A stretch of DNA of 64,000 bases from Szabonella alba (GTDB lineage Bacteria > Pseudomonadota > Alphaproteobacteria > Rhodobacterales > Rhodobacteraceae): NCBI RefSeq assembly GCF_016765775.1, contig NZ_JAESVN010000001.1, positions 744,001-808,000 of the forward strand, read 5' to 3'. The position numbers and the translations under genes were made by a program. The notes under the pieces were generated by a model that saw nothing but the letters and a program-made list of their open reading frames with translations, searched no databases and was not told where the DNA came from. How positions within the stretch are numbered: the first letter of the stretch is position 1; each line of letters begins with the position of its first letter. Below are positions 24,438 through 32,903 of the stretch, piece after piece.

Positions 24438-26804
24438 ATGCTTGACACCTATCCCGCCATCCGTCCGGGCCCGCCCCGGCCCAGCCGGATCCTGACGCCG
24501 CAGACTGTGTCGCGCCATCCGGGACGGGAACGTCATGTCATTCCCGGCGCGGGTGCGGTCATGCTGCATTTGCTGCCGGGTGACCGGCTGGTGCTGGTCA
24601 ATGACGAGGGCGGCCAGCCTGCCGAACTGATTGCGGCGGGGGCGGACGGGCGGATTGATGCGGGGCTGATCGGACGCGCGCCGAATTCAGCGGCCGAAGG
24701 GTTGAAGGCGATGCTGGGGCGGGGCGATGCGGGGCTGGAACGGCTGCGCGCAGGTCTGGCCCGGCGCGGCATCGACCTTGGCCGCGCGGGTGCGGTGCGG
24801 CTTTTCGCGCCCGATACGGTCGCGGGCAGCCGCGAAGAATTCGCAGCACTGGCCGAGGGCTGGCTGATCGTCGCCGCCCCGGGCCTGCCCATGGCCCCCG
24901 AGGCGCAGGACACCGCGACGCCGCTGACGCTGCTGGTCGAACGCGCCAATCCGCGCATCCTGGGCCATCATGACCTGCCCGACCCGCTGGCCGATCCGAT
25001 CCTTGATCTGCGGGTGAAATCGGCCACGGCGGAAAGCTATTTCGTCAAGGCGGGCGATTACATCCAGATCCTGGATGTCGACGGGCGGCAATGCACCGAT
25101 TTTCAATGCTTCGACGCGCGCAAGCTGGACCGGGGCATCCAGCACCCGCTGGATGTGACGACGACCCGCACCCTGATGGGGCACGCCTATCCGATGCCGG
25201 GCCTGCATTCGAAATATTACGATCATGACTGGGTGCCGCTGGTCGAGGTGGTTCAGGATACCGTCGGGCGTCATGACGCGTTCGCCATGGCCTGCGCCGC
25301 CAAATATTATGATGAAATCGGCTATCCCGGTCATGTGAACTGTTCTGACAATTTCAACCGCGCGCTGGCCCCGCATGGGGTGGAGGCGCGGCCGGGCTGG
25401 ATGGCGGTCAATCTGTTCTTCAACACCGCGATTGACGCCCATGGCGTGCTGATCGCCGATGAACCCTGGTCGCGCCCGGGCGACTATGTGCTGTTCCGCG
25501 CCCTGACCGATATCGTCTGCGTGAATTCGGCCTGCCCCGATGACACATCGCCCGCGAATGGCTGGTATCTCAGCGATATCCATGTGCGGACCTATTCCGG
25601 GCAGGAGAAGTTCTCCCGCGCGGTCGCCTATCGCCCCACGCCCGAGACGGAGCCGAAAATGACCAAGGAAACCGCCTTCCACTCCCGCATCGCCGAGCGG
25701 ACACGGCACCATGTCGAATACAAGGGTTATTGGCTGCCGCAGGTCTATTCGTCCAATGGCGCGCTTGAGGAATACTGGGCCTGCCGCGAAAAGGCGGTGG
25801 TGATGGATCTGTCGCCACTGCGCAAGTTTGAGGTCACGGGTCCGGATGCCGAGGCCTTGATGCAATGGGTGCTGACGCGCGACATGAAGAAGCTGTCGCA
25901 GGGGCAGGTCGTCTATTCCGCCATGTGCTATGACCATGGCGGCATGATCGACGACGGCACCGTGTTCCGGCTGGGGCGCGATCAGTTCCGCTGGATCGGC
26001 GGCGATGATTACGGCGGGGTCTGGATCCGCGAGCAGGCCGAGAAGCTGGGACTGCGCGCGATGGTGCGCAGCAGCACCGACCAGTTGCACAATCTGGCCG
26101 TGCAGGGGCCGAACAGCCGGGCGATCATGCAACGCATGGTCTGGACCGCCCCGCATCAGCCGACCATCGCCGAACTGGGCTGGTTCCGCTTTACCGTGGG
26201 CCGTCTGGGCGGGCCGGACGGCGCGCCGCTGGTCGTGTCGCGCACCGGATATACCGGTGAATTGGGGTATGAGGTTTTCTGCCATCCCAAGGACAGCGCG
26301 GCGGTCTATGATGCCGTCTGGACCCATGGTGAGGATCTGGGCCTGCGCCCGATGGGTCTTCAGGCGCTGGATATGGTGCGGATCGAGGCCGGGCTGATCT
26401 TTGCGGGCTATGATTTCAGCGATCAGACCGATCCGTTCGAGGCCGGGATCGGCTTTACCGTGCCCCTGAAATCCAAGACCGATGATTTCATCGGGCGTGA
26501 GGCGCTGATCCGCCGCAAGGAGCATCCTGCCCGCAAGTTTGTCGGGCTTGAGATCGCGGCCGAGGTTGATGTCGGCCATGGCGATTGCCTGCATGTCGGC
26601 CGCGCGCAGGTGGGAGAGGTGACATCCTCGGTCCGCTCGCCTCTGCTGGGCAAGAACATCGCATTGGCGCGGGTCGATGTGGCCCATGCCGCCCCCGGCA
26701 CGGAACTGGAGGTCGGCAAGCTGGACGGGCATCAGAAACGCCTGCCTGCGGTGATCGTGCCCCTGTCGCATTACGACCCGAAAAAGACCCGCCCGCAAAG
26801 CTGA
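24438..26804 (+). CDS. tdm: Trimethylamine N-oxide demethylase (DUF1989 plus GcvT fusion)
   Basis: A 788-residue two-part enzyme matching the architecture described for Methylocella silvestris Tdm. Residues about 190-400 are a DUF1989 metal-binding domain with Asp221 (QCTDFQC), Cys286, Cys302 (HVNCSDNFN) and Cys366 (SACPDD) as candidate zinc ligands. Residues about 420-788 are a GcvT-like folate barrel (SRTGYTGELGYEVF). It cleaves TMAO to dimethylamine and formaldehyde and can pass the carbon to tetrahydrofolate. Residues 1-185 are an extra region that looks like a degenerate DUF1989 copy. Dimethylamine would then enter DmmABC encoded upstream. ATG 24438 follows GGGGGAAG. Confidence 0.85.
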   Translation: MLDTYPAIRPGPPRPSRILTPQTVSRHPGRERHVIPGAGAVMLHLLPGDRLVLVNDEGGQPAELIAAGADGRIDAGLIGRAPNSAAEGLKAMLGRGDAGLERLRAGLARRGIDLGRAGAVRLFAPDTVAGSREEFAALAEGWLIVAAPGLPMAPEAQDTATPLTLLVERANPRILGHHDLPDPLADPILDLRVKSATAESYFVKAGDYIQILDVDGRQCTDFQCFDARKLDRGIQHPLDVTTTRTLMGHAYPMPGLHSKYYDHDWVPLVEVVQDTVGRHDAFAMACAAKYYDEIGYPGHVNCSDNFNRALAPHGVEARPGWMAVNLFFNTAIDAHGVLIADEPWSRPGDYVLFRALTDIVCVNSACPDDTSPANGWYLSDIHVRTYSGQEKFSRAVAYRPTPETEPKMTKETAFHSRIAERTRHHVEYKGYWLPQVYSSNGALEEYWACREKAVVMDLSPLRKFEVTGPDAEALMQWVLTRDMKKLSQGQVVYSAMCYDHGGMIDDGTVFRLGRDQFRWIGGDDYGGVWIREQAEKLGLRAMVRSSTDQLHNLAVQGPNSRAIMQRMVWTAPHQPTIAELGWFRFTVGRLGGPDGAPLVVSRTGYTGELGYEVFCHPKDSAAVYDAVWTHGEDLGLRPMGLQALDMVRIEAGLIFAGYDFSDQTDPFEAGIGFTVPLKSKTDDFIGREALIRRKEHPARKFVGLEIAAEVDVGHGDCLHVGRAQVGEVTSSVRSPLLGKNIALARVDVAHAAPGTELEVGKLDGHQKRLPAVIVPLSHYDPKKTRPQS

Positions 26805-27017
26805 CGCGCCGCGGGGCCGTTCTGTCTGGCCGGGCCGGTTCGGGACCGGGGGCATGCCTTGCCCTTGCGCCTTGACCTGCCCCGGTGCGGATGTCGGTGG
26901 CAGGATCATGCGCAGCGCTGTCCTTGCGGTTTGCCGAAGCGCGGGTCCGGCAGTATCAGGGATCTGCCGCAACCTGTCCGGGACCTGCGGCATTAAACGG
27001 CTGAACGCGGGGGGACG

Positions 27018-27845
27018 ATGAAAGCGGGATTTTATGGAACTGCGCTTGCCGCCGCCTTCATGGTGATTGGCGCGCTGTCGCCCCTGCGCGCGCAATCACC
27101 TGCACTGCCATGGTCCTGCACGATTATGGCCGATGCGCAAAGCGGGGATGAGATCCTGCGGCAGGGGGTCTGCGATCAGCCCGTCACGCCGATGTCGAGT
27201 TTCAAGCTGCCGCTGGCCGTCATGGGCTTTGACAGCGGCATCCTGACCGGCCCGCATGATCCGGTCTGGCCGATCAATGAGGCGTTCAATCCTTCGCAAC
27301 GCGAGCGCGCCTTTCCCCGCGTCGATCCCGAAATGTGGGAGCGGGAATCGCTTTTGTGGTTCTCGCAGGAGCTGACAACCCGGATGGGGATGGCGCGTTT
27401 CGCGGGTTATGTGCAGGGGTTCGGCTATGGCAATGGTGATCTGTCGGGACGGCAGGGCGACGGGCTGACGCGGTCATGGCTGTCCTCATCGCTGCGGATC
27501 TCGCCCGAAGGTCAGGTCGGCTTTCTGCATCGTTTCCTGACCGGGGATCTGCCGGTCACGCCCGCCGCGATTGCCCTGACACGGCAGATCATTCCGCAAT
27601 TTGACGGCAGCGATGGCTGGCAGGTGCAGGGCAAGACCGGGTCAGGCTGGCTGCGCGATGGGTCAGACCGGATTGACCGCAGCAAACCGGTCGGATGGTT
27701 TGTCGGCTGGGCCGAAAAGGACGGCCGGCAGGTGGTTTTCGCCGAAATGCTGGTCGCGGCCGAGAGGCTGGACCGGCCCGGCGGCTTTGTCGCGCGCGAC
27801 CGGATGCTGGCCCGGATCGGCGATCTGATGGCCGGACGGGAATAG
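27018..27845 (+). CDS. Class D (OXA-type) beta-lactamase
   Basis: This 275-residue exported protein has a signal peptide ending around LRAQ (residue 26). The class D set is clear: S60-S-F-K63 as the S-x-x-K nucleophile/carbamylated-lysine motif, Trp154, Y137-G-N139 and K206-T-G208. The usual S-x-V motif is S111-L-L, a conservative change. It should hydrolyse beta-lactams through an acyl-serine intermediate in the periplasm. ATG 27018 follows GGGGGGA. It stands alone between tdm and a kinase gene, with local base composition like its neighbours and no mobile-element traces. An intrinsic chromosomal enzyme is therefore more likely than a recent acquisition. Confidence 0.88.
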   Translation: MKAGFYGTALAAAFMVIGALSPLRAQSPALPWSCTIMADAQSGDEILRQGVCDQPVTPMSSFKLPLAVMGFDSGILTGPHDPVWPINEAFNPSQRERAFPRVDPEMWERESLLWFSQELTTRMGMARFAGYVQGFGYGNGDLSGRQGDGLTRSWLSSSLRISPEGQVGFLHRFLTGDLPVTPAAIALTRQIIPQFDGSDGWQVQGKTGSGWLRDGSDRIDRSKPVGWFVGWAEKDGRQVVFAEMLVAAERLDRPGGFVARDRMLARIGDLMAGRE

Positions 27846-27919
27846 GCCGCGCAACCGGGGTTGCCGCACGGCGCAGCGTCGGGGCAGGATAGCGGGCAGC
27901 AGCGCCGGAGGCGGAGAGG

Positions 27920-28576
27920 ATGCACACAATCACGGCGGACGGGCTGATGGCGCATCTGTTGGACCGGTCTCTGGCAGCGGCGCAGCATCACGGGGCCGGA
28001 CGGATCTTCTGCGCCATTGCCGGGCCGCCTGCATCCGGCAAATCCACGCTTGCCGAAGGTCTGACCGAGGCACTGAACCGGCATCAGCCCGGTCTGGCCG
28101 CACTTTTGCCGATGGACGGCTTCCATTACGACGACCTCTATCTGGGCCCTGCCGGGCTTCGCCCGCGCAAGGGCGCGCCCGAAACCTTTGATGTGGGCGG
28201 GCTGCGCCATGCGCTGAACCGCCTGCGCGCGCGGGAGGAGGAGACGGTTGCCGTCCCGGTCTTTGACCGGGAACTGGAGATCGCCCGCGCCGGGGCGCGC
28301 CTGATCGCGCAGACGGTGCAGATCATTCTGGTCGAAGGGAACTATCTGCTTCTGGACCGCGCGCCATGGGACGGGCTGCGGGACGCGTTCGATGTCACGG
28401 TGCGGATTGATCCGCCTGAAGGTGTGCTGCGCGCGCGGCTGGTCGCGCGCTGGCAGCATCACGGGCTGACGCCCGACGCAATGGCGGCGAAGATCGACGG
28501 GAATGACCTGCCAAATGCGCGGCTGGTTACGAAGGTCAGCCGCGAGGCGGATTTCCTGCTGCGGCAGGACAGATGA
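27920..28576 (+). CDS. P-loop nucleoside/sugar kinase family protein
   Basis: This 218-residue protein has Walker A AGPPASGKST (about residues 34-43), MDGFHYDDLYL (the uridine kinase/pantothenate kinase-like substrate loop) and IILVEGNYLLLDRAPWDGL. These place it in the uridine kinase-like group that includes FrcK-type fructose kinases and YggC/YfhP-like proteins. The phosphorylated substrate cannot be read from sequence, and no transporter lies beside it. It ends 1 base before the 3' end of the convergent LysR gene. Confidence 0.78.
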   Translation: MHTITADGLMAHLLDRSLAAAQHHGAGRIFCAIAGPPASGKSTLAEGLTEALNRHQPGLAALLPMDGFHYDDLYLGPAGLRPRKGAPETFDVGGLRHALNRLRAREEETVAVPVFDRELEIARAGARLIAQTVQIILVEGNYLLLDRAPWDGLRDAFDVTVRIDPPEGVLRARLVARWQHHGLTPDAMAAKIDGNDLPNARLVTKVSREADFLLRQDR

Positions 28577-28577
28577 T

Positions 28578-29522
28578 TCAGGGCGTCTGCACAGATGCCC
28601 CGGCACTGGCCGGTCCACGCCGCCCGGTGATGCGCCGTCCCATCAGTTCCTCAAGCCATGCGGCAAAGATTGCGAGGCGGCGCAGGCTGGCGGATTGCCC
28701 GATGAACAGCAGCGACATTTCCATCGCCTCGGGCCGGTGGTCGGGCATCACTTCGATCAGTTCGCCTGCGGCAAGGTGATGGGCGACGTCATAGGCCGGG
28801 ATCTGGATCAGCCCAAGACCCGACAGCGCGCAGGAGATATAGCCTTCGGCGCTGTTGGCGCTGGCCCGCCATGGCACGGGTCGCAGATGGGTCCGGCCCT
28901 CGATATGCCATTCCCAATCGGTGATCCGCCCGGTTGTGGCCGAGGCGAAGGCCACCTGCCAGTGCCGGTCCAGATCATCAGGCGTCAGCGGCGTGCCATG
29001 CCGCGCCAGATAGCCGGGACTTGCGACATTGATCTGCGCGATCTTTCCCAGCCTGCGTGAACGCAGGCCGGAATCAGCCAATTCCCCCACGCGCAGCGCG
29101 CAATCCACCCTTTCGCTGACAAGGTTCACCGCCCGGTCCGTCATACCAAGTTCCACCCGGATGCCGGGCCATTCATCCAGAAATTCCGGCAGGGCAGGGG
29201 CCACGATCAGCCGCCCGATCCGGCTGGGCACATCAACGCGGATCCGCCCCTCGACCTGATGCGGCGCGGTGCGGAACATGGTTTCAAGTTCTTCCGCCTC
29301 GGACAGGAAGGCGCGGCAGCGGTTCAGGAACGCCTCGCCCTCATCCGTGGGGGTGACGCTGCGGGTGGTGCGGTTCAAAAGCCGCGTGCCGATCCGCGCC
29401 TCCAGATCCGCGATGGCCGTCGAAACGCTGGAGCGCGGCATCTGCAATGTATCGGCCGCACGGGTGAAGCTGCGCGCCTCGACCACGCGGACAAAGACAT
29501 TGTAAAGCTGGATCCGGTCCAT
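28578..29522 (-). CDS. LysR family transcriptional regulator
   Basis: This 314-residue regulator has an N-terminal winged helix-turn-helix ([46 protein letters not shown], residues about 8-53) and a periplasmic-binding-like effector domain. The pattern with SSVSTAI and RIRVDVPSRIGR resembles the large group of LysR proteins that control small oxidoreductase or efflux genes. The start MDRIQLYN at 29522 follows AGGAAATCCGAACA; the frame extends to 29579 without a better signal. Its target is not evident: the divergent neighbour is the small membrane gene of the Kef unit, 210 bases away. Confidence 0.88.
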   Translation of the reverse strand: MDRIQLYNVFVRVVEARSFTRAADTLQMPRSSVSTAIADLEARIGTRLLNRTTRSVTPTDEGEAFLNRCRAFLSEAEELETMFRTAPHQVEGRIRVDVPSRIGRLIVAPALPEFLDEWPGIRVELGMTDRAVNLVSERVDCALRVGELADSGLRSRRLGKIAQINVASPGYLARHGTPLTPDDLDRHWQVAFASATTGRITDWEWHIEGRTHLRPVPWRASANSAEGYISCALSGLGLIQIPAYDVAHHLAAGELIEVMPDHRPEAMEMSLLFIGQSASLRRLAIFAAWLEELMGRRITGRRGPASAGASVQTP

Positions 29523-29731
29523 TGTTCGGATTTCCTGACAGGTGAATTCGGTCTGCGCAGCTTTATGCCTGTGTTTCAAACTGTCAATGAACCGACCGGA
29601 AACCCCCTAGGGATAATCTGCCCCTCGTCATGGATGCGTGCTATAGGCGCGCCACGGGATTCGTATGCGCATGGATCCTGCGGTGATGAGTGTGGCGCGG
29701 GACGCGCGGTTAACGAGGGAGATTTGGCGCA

Positions 29732-30001
29732 ATGCATATGGCATCGGTAATATTCGGGGGGCTGCTGTTGCTGGCGGTCTTTGCCCTGTTCGGACGGCTT
29801 TGGGGCCATGACGCCGCAGGTGCTGCGCTGGGGGCAAGATGGTTCATTCCGGTCTGGGTCGGGGTTGCGTTGGTCAATATGTGGGTGGGCGTGACCCGTG
29901 CGGGCTACAGCGTCGCGCAGGAACTGCCGATCCTTGCGCTTGTGATCGCTGTTCCGGCCGTGCTGGCGCTGCTGCTGTCCCTGCAACTGGCGCGGGGCTG
30001 A
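29732..30001 (+). CDS. Small integral membrane protein upstream of Kef antiporter
   Basis: An 89-residue protein with three hydrophobic segments (about 5-20, 38-55 and 65-86) and a small charged loop GRLWGHDA. No named family is recognised. It ends 4 bases before the Kef start and is therefore very likely co-translated with it. In enteric bacteria the Kef antiporters have soluble flavoprotein ancillaries (KefF/KefG); this is a different, membrane-bound candidate partner. GAGGGAG lies 10 bases before the ATG. Confidence 0.65.
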   Translation: MHMASVIFGGLLLLAVFALFGRLWGHDAAGAALGARWFIPVWVGVALVNMWVGVTRAGYSVAQELPILALVIAVPAVLALLLSLQLARG

Positions 30002-30005
30002 GACG

Positions 30006-31787
30006 ATGTCGGATACTCTGGATCACGCTGCGGACGCCGCGCATCACGGCTTTGACCTGCTTCCCGTCATTGTTCTTCTTGCTGCCGCCTGTATTGCAGT
30101 GCCGCTGTTCCGCCGGGCCGGACTGGGCACCGTTCTGGGCTATCTGGCCGCAGGTCTGCTGATCGGGCCTTATGGCTTGGGTTTCTTTCAGGATGCGCAG
30201 GCGATCATCCATTTCGCGGAACTGGGGGTCGTGCTGTTCCTGTTCATCATCGGTCTGGAAATGCAGCCCTCACGGCTCTGGACCATGCGGGGGGAGATTT
30301 TCGGCCTTGGCGTGATGCAGGTCGGGCTTGCGATCTTCGCGCTGGTCTGGGTCGGCATCCTGCTGGGCTATCCGCTTGAGGCAAGCTTTGTCGCGGGCAC
30401 CGGTTTCGTGCTGACCTCAACCGCAATCGTGTTCCAGATGCTGCAGGAACGCGGACAGATGACACAGCCCGCCGGGCGGCGGATGATCTCGATCCTGCTG
30501 CTTGAGGATCTGGCCATTGTGCCGCTGCTGATCCTTGTCGCCTTCCTTGCCCCTGGCGGGGAAGAGGCGACCATGGCAGATCGTGTGACCGCCATCGGCA
30601 TCGGGCTTGGCGCGCTGGTCATCGTGGTGGTGGCCGGGCGCTACCTGCTGGACCCGATGTTCCGCATCCTTGCCCGTTTCGGCGTGCGTGAAATCATGAC
30701 GGCGGCGGCGCTGCTGGTCGTGCTGGGGGCTGCGGTGCTGATGGCCGAGGCGGGGCTGTCCATGGCGATGGGGGCCTTCCTTGCCGGCGTTCTGCTGTCG
30801 GAATCCACTTTCCGCCATCAGCTTGAGGCCGATATCGAACCCTTCCGGGGCCTGTTGCTGGGCCTCTTCTTCCTTGGCGTCGGCATGGCGCTGGATCTTG
30901 ATGTGATCGCCGCGAACTGGGTGGTTGTCGCAATCTCGGTTCCGGCCTTCATGATCTTGAAGATGACGGTGATCTATGGCGTCGCGCGGTTCCTCAAGGC
31001 CGACCGGTCCGAGGCGCTGCTGCGCATGGTGCTGATGGCGCAGGGGGGCGAATTTGCCTTCGTCCTTTATGCGGCGGCCACGCAGGTGGGCATCCTGACC
31101 CCGGAATGGAACGCCAATCTGACCGCGATCGTCATCATCTCGATGGTGCTGACGCCGCTGATGATCCTGTTGCATGACCGTTTCGCGCCGAAAGCCCAGC
31201 CTTCGATGGACGGGGTGGAGACGGCCGAGGGACTTGCCGGTCGGGTGCTGCTGATCGGCTTTGGCCGCTTTGGCCAGATCGCCAGCCAGCCGCTGCTGGC
31301 GCGCGGTCATTCGCTGTCGATCATCGACACCGATCCGCAGGCGATCCGCGATGCCGAGAAGTTCGGCTTCAAGGTCTTCTATGGCGACGGGTCGCGGCTG
31401 GACATCCTGCATGCCGCAGGCGCGCATCAGGCCAGTCTGATCGTCGTCGCGGCCTCGGATCGCGATGCGATTTCCCGCATCGTTGAACTGGCACGGCACG
31501 AATTCCCGATGGTGCCGGTTCTGGCACGGGCGCTGACGCGGCAACATGCGCTGGAACTGGTTGCCCATGGCGCGGCCTTCCAGATCCGCGAGACCTATGA
31601 ATCAGCGATGCTGATGGGGCGTGAGGCGCTGGCGCGGCTGGGAGAGACGGCCGAGACGGTCGAGGAAACCATGGCCGATGTCCGCGCCCGCGATGCCGAG
31701 CGCATGGCGCTGGAGCAGGTGGGCGGCATGGATGCCAGCAAGGCGCTGATCCATGGCAACCTGAACCAGACCGGGGGCGGCCATTGA
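30006..31787 (+). CDS. Monovalent cation:proton antiporter-2 with RCK domain (Kef type)
   Basis: A 593-residue CPA2 transporter. Residues about 20-390 hold 12 to 13 membrane helices, including LGYLAAGLLIGPYGLG and GAFLAGVLLSES, which are typical of KefB/KefC. Residues about 410-530 are a TrkA-N/RCK NAD-binding domain (VLLIGFGRFGQIASQPLLARGHSLSIIDTDP). The C-terminus has a helical stretch. It exchanges potassium for protons and protects against electrophiles when gated by glutathione adducts in KefB/C. The kefB/kefC distinction cannot be made here. Confidence 0.88.
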   Translation: MSDTLDHAADAAHHGFDLLPVIVLLAAACIAVPLFRRAGLGTVLGYLAAGLLIGPYGLGFFQDAQAIIHFAELGVVLFLFIIGLEMQPSRLWTMRGEIFGLGVMQVGLAIFALVWVGILLGYPLEASFVAGTGFVLTSTAIVFQMLQERGQMTQPAGRRMISILLLEDLAIVPLLILVAFLAPGGEEATMADRVTAIGIGLGALVIVVVAGRYLLDPMFRILARFGVREIMTAAALLVVLGAAVLMAEAGLSMAMGAFLAGVLLSESTFRHQLEADIEPFRGLLLGLFFLGVGMALDLDVIAANWVVVAISVPAFMILKMTVIYGVARFLKADRSEALLRMVLMAQGGEFAFVLYAAATQVGILTPEWNANLTAIVIISMVLTPLMILLHDRFAPKAQPSMDGVETAEGLAGRVLLIGFGRFGQIASQPLLARGHSLSIIDTDPQAIRDAEKFGFKVFYGDGSRLDILHAAGAHQASLIVVAASDRDAISRIVELARHEFPMVPVLARALTRQHALELVAHGAAFQIRETYESAMLMGREALARLGETAETVEETMADVRARDAERMALEQVGGMDASKALIHGNLNQTGGGH

Positions 31788-32335
31788 GGCTGCCCGTCCC
31801 GGGCGCCGGTGCCGTGGTTGACTACTGGCACGCCGCAGGGGACCGGGGTGAATGGTTTTCCAAGCGCCCCGGTTTCGACCGGGATTTCCGCGACAGGTTT
31901 CAGACGTTGCATGAAACTGCGGCAGAGGGGGGCTGTGACGGCTGGATCGCCACGCCGGAAGGCGCGCTGGCGCTGATGATCCTGCTGGACCAGTTCCCCC
32001 GGAACGCCTTTCGCGGCACGGCGCGGATGTATGCAACCGATGCCCGCGCCCTGCCTTTGGCCCGTGAGGCCGAAAAGCGCGGCCATTGGAGCGCGGTGGA
32101 GCCTGACTTGCGGCTGTTTCTGGCGCTGCCCTTCTCGCATTCCGAAACCCTGGCCGATCAGGATATTTCCGTTCGGCTGAACACCAGGCTGGGCCAGCCC
32201 TGGCTGTCCCATGCCGAGGGGCATCGCGATATCATCGGCCGGTTTGGCCGGTTTCCGCATCGGAACGCCATTCTGGGGCGCGAAACGACGCCGGAGGAAG
32301 CGCGTTTCCTGCGCAAGGGCGGTTTCAGGGGCTGA
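31784..32335 (+). CDS. DUF924 family protein
   Basis: A 183-residue soluble alpha-helical protein of the DUF924 family. Recognisable segments are the opening VVDYWHAAGDRGEWFSKRP, the LALMILLDQFPRNAFRGTARMYATD motif, LFLALPFSHSE and HRDIIGRFGRFPHRNAILGR. The structure is TPR-like; the biochemical role is unknown. Translation starts at a TTG that overlaps the Kef stop (TTGA), so the two are coupled. Confidence 0.8.
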   Translation: MRLPVPGAGAVVDYWHAAGDRGEWFSKRPGFDRDFRDRFQTLHETAAEGGCDGWIATPEGALALMILLDQFPRNAFRGTARMYATDARALPLAREAEKRGHWSAVEPDLRLFLALPFSHSETLADQDISVRLNTRLGQPWLSHAEGHRDIIGRFGRFPHRNAILGRETTPEEARFLRKGGFRG

Positions 32336-32420
32336 GCGCAGGACCGGCCAGCCAGTGCAAGAGCCAGTGCCGACATGATGCGAAGCCAATTGCAGGGCCG
32401 CGCGGATTTCGTGCCGGGGC

Positions 32421-32456
32421 TTGACCTTTGTCCGATCAAGTAACATATGAAGTTAC
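32421..32456 (+). promoter_or_regulatory. Promoter and inverted repeat abutting the Rrf2 start codon
   Basis: TTGACC (32421-32426) and CATATG (32444-32449) are 17 bases apart. GTAAC (32440-32444) is inverted as GTTAC (32452-32456) with 7 bases between, and it ends on the base before the ATG. Transcription would start about at the ATG, giving a leaderless message under likely autorepression by the Rrf2 protein. Confidence 0.55.
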
Positions 32457-32900
32457 ATGAATCGCGACAGCAGACTTTCCACCGTTCTTCACGCCCTTCT
32501 GCACATGGCCGAGCAGGAGGGACCAATGACATCCGAGGCGCTGGGCCAATGCCTTGGTGCCAATCCGGTCGTGGTACGCCGCACAATGGGACTTTTGCGC
32601 GAGGCTGGTCTGGTCGAGGCCGGGAGGGGCCATGCCGGGGGCTGGCGTATCGTGGCCGATCTGGAACGGGTCAGCCTGCGGCACCTGCATGCGGCGCTGG
32701 GGGAACCGGCGGTCTTTGCCATCGGCAACCGCAATGCCATGCCGGATTGTCTGGTGGAACAATCGGTCAATGCCGCGCTGGACGATGCCTTTGCCGAGGC
32801 CGAGGCCCTGCTGCTGGCGCGGTTCGAACAGGTGACACTGGCCGATCTGGCCCGGGATTTCGCGCAGCGTTACGCAAAAAGGCGCAGCAGACAGGAGTAG
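32457..32900 (+). CDS. Rrf2 family transcriptional regulator
   Basis: A 147-residue regulator with an N-terminal winged helix-turn-helix (RLSTVLHALLHMAEQEGPMTSEALGQCLGANPVVVRRTMGLLREAGLV, residues 5-52). The wing that follows is AGRGHAGGWRI. It carries one cysteine, Cys102, in the FAIGNRNAMPDCLVEQ stretch, and lacks the three-cysteine cluster of IscR. A redox- or electrophile-sensing role through this cysteine is plausible. It sits 3 bases upstream of a flavin-dependent disulfide reductase-like gene, a common pairing. No ribosome-binding site precedes the ATG, consistent with a leaderless transcript. Confidence 0.85.
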   Translation: MNRDSRLSTVLHALLHMAEQEGPMTSEALGQCLGANPVVVRRTMGLLREAGLVEAGRGHAGGWRIVADLERVSLRHLHAALGEPAVFAIGNRNAMPDCLVEQSVNAALDDAFAEAEALLLARFEQVTLADLARDFAQRYAKRRSRQE

Positions 32901-32903
32901 GAC

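Noticed and set aside
24687-27095. 802-codon minus-strand frame opposite tdm
   Set aside because: It is the mirror of the Tdm coding sequence with no family resemblance.
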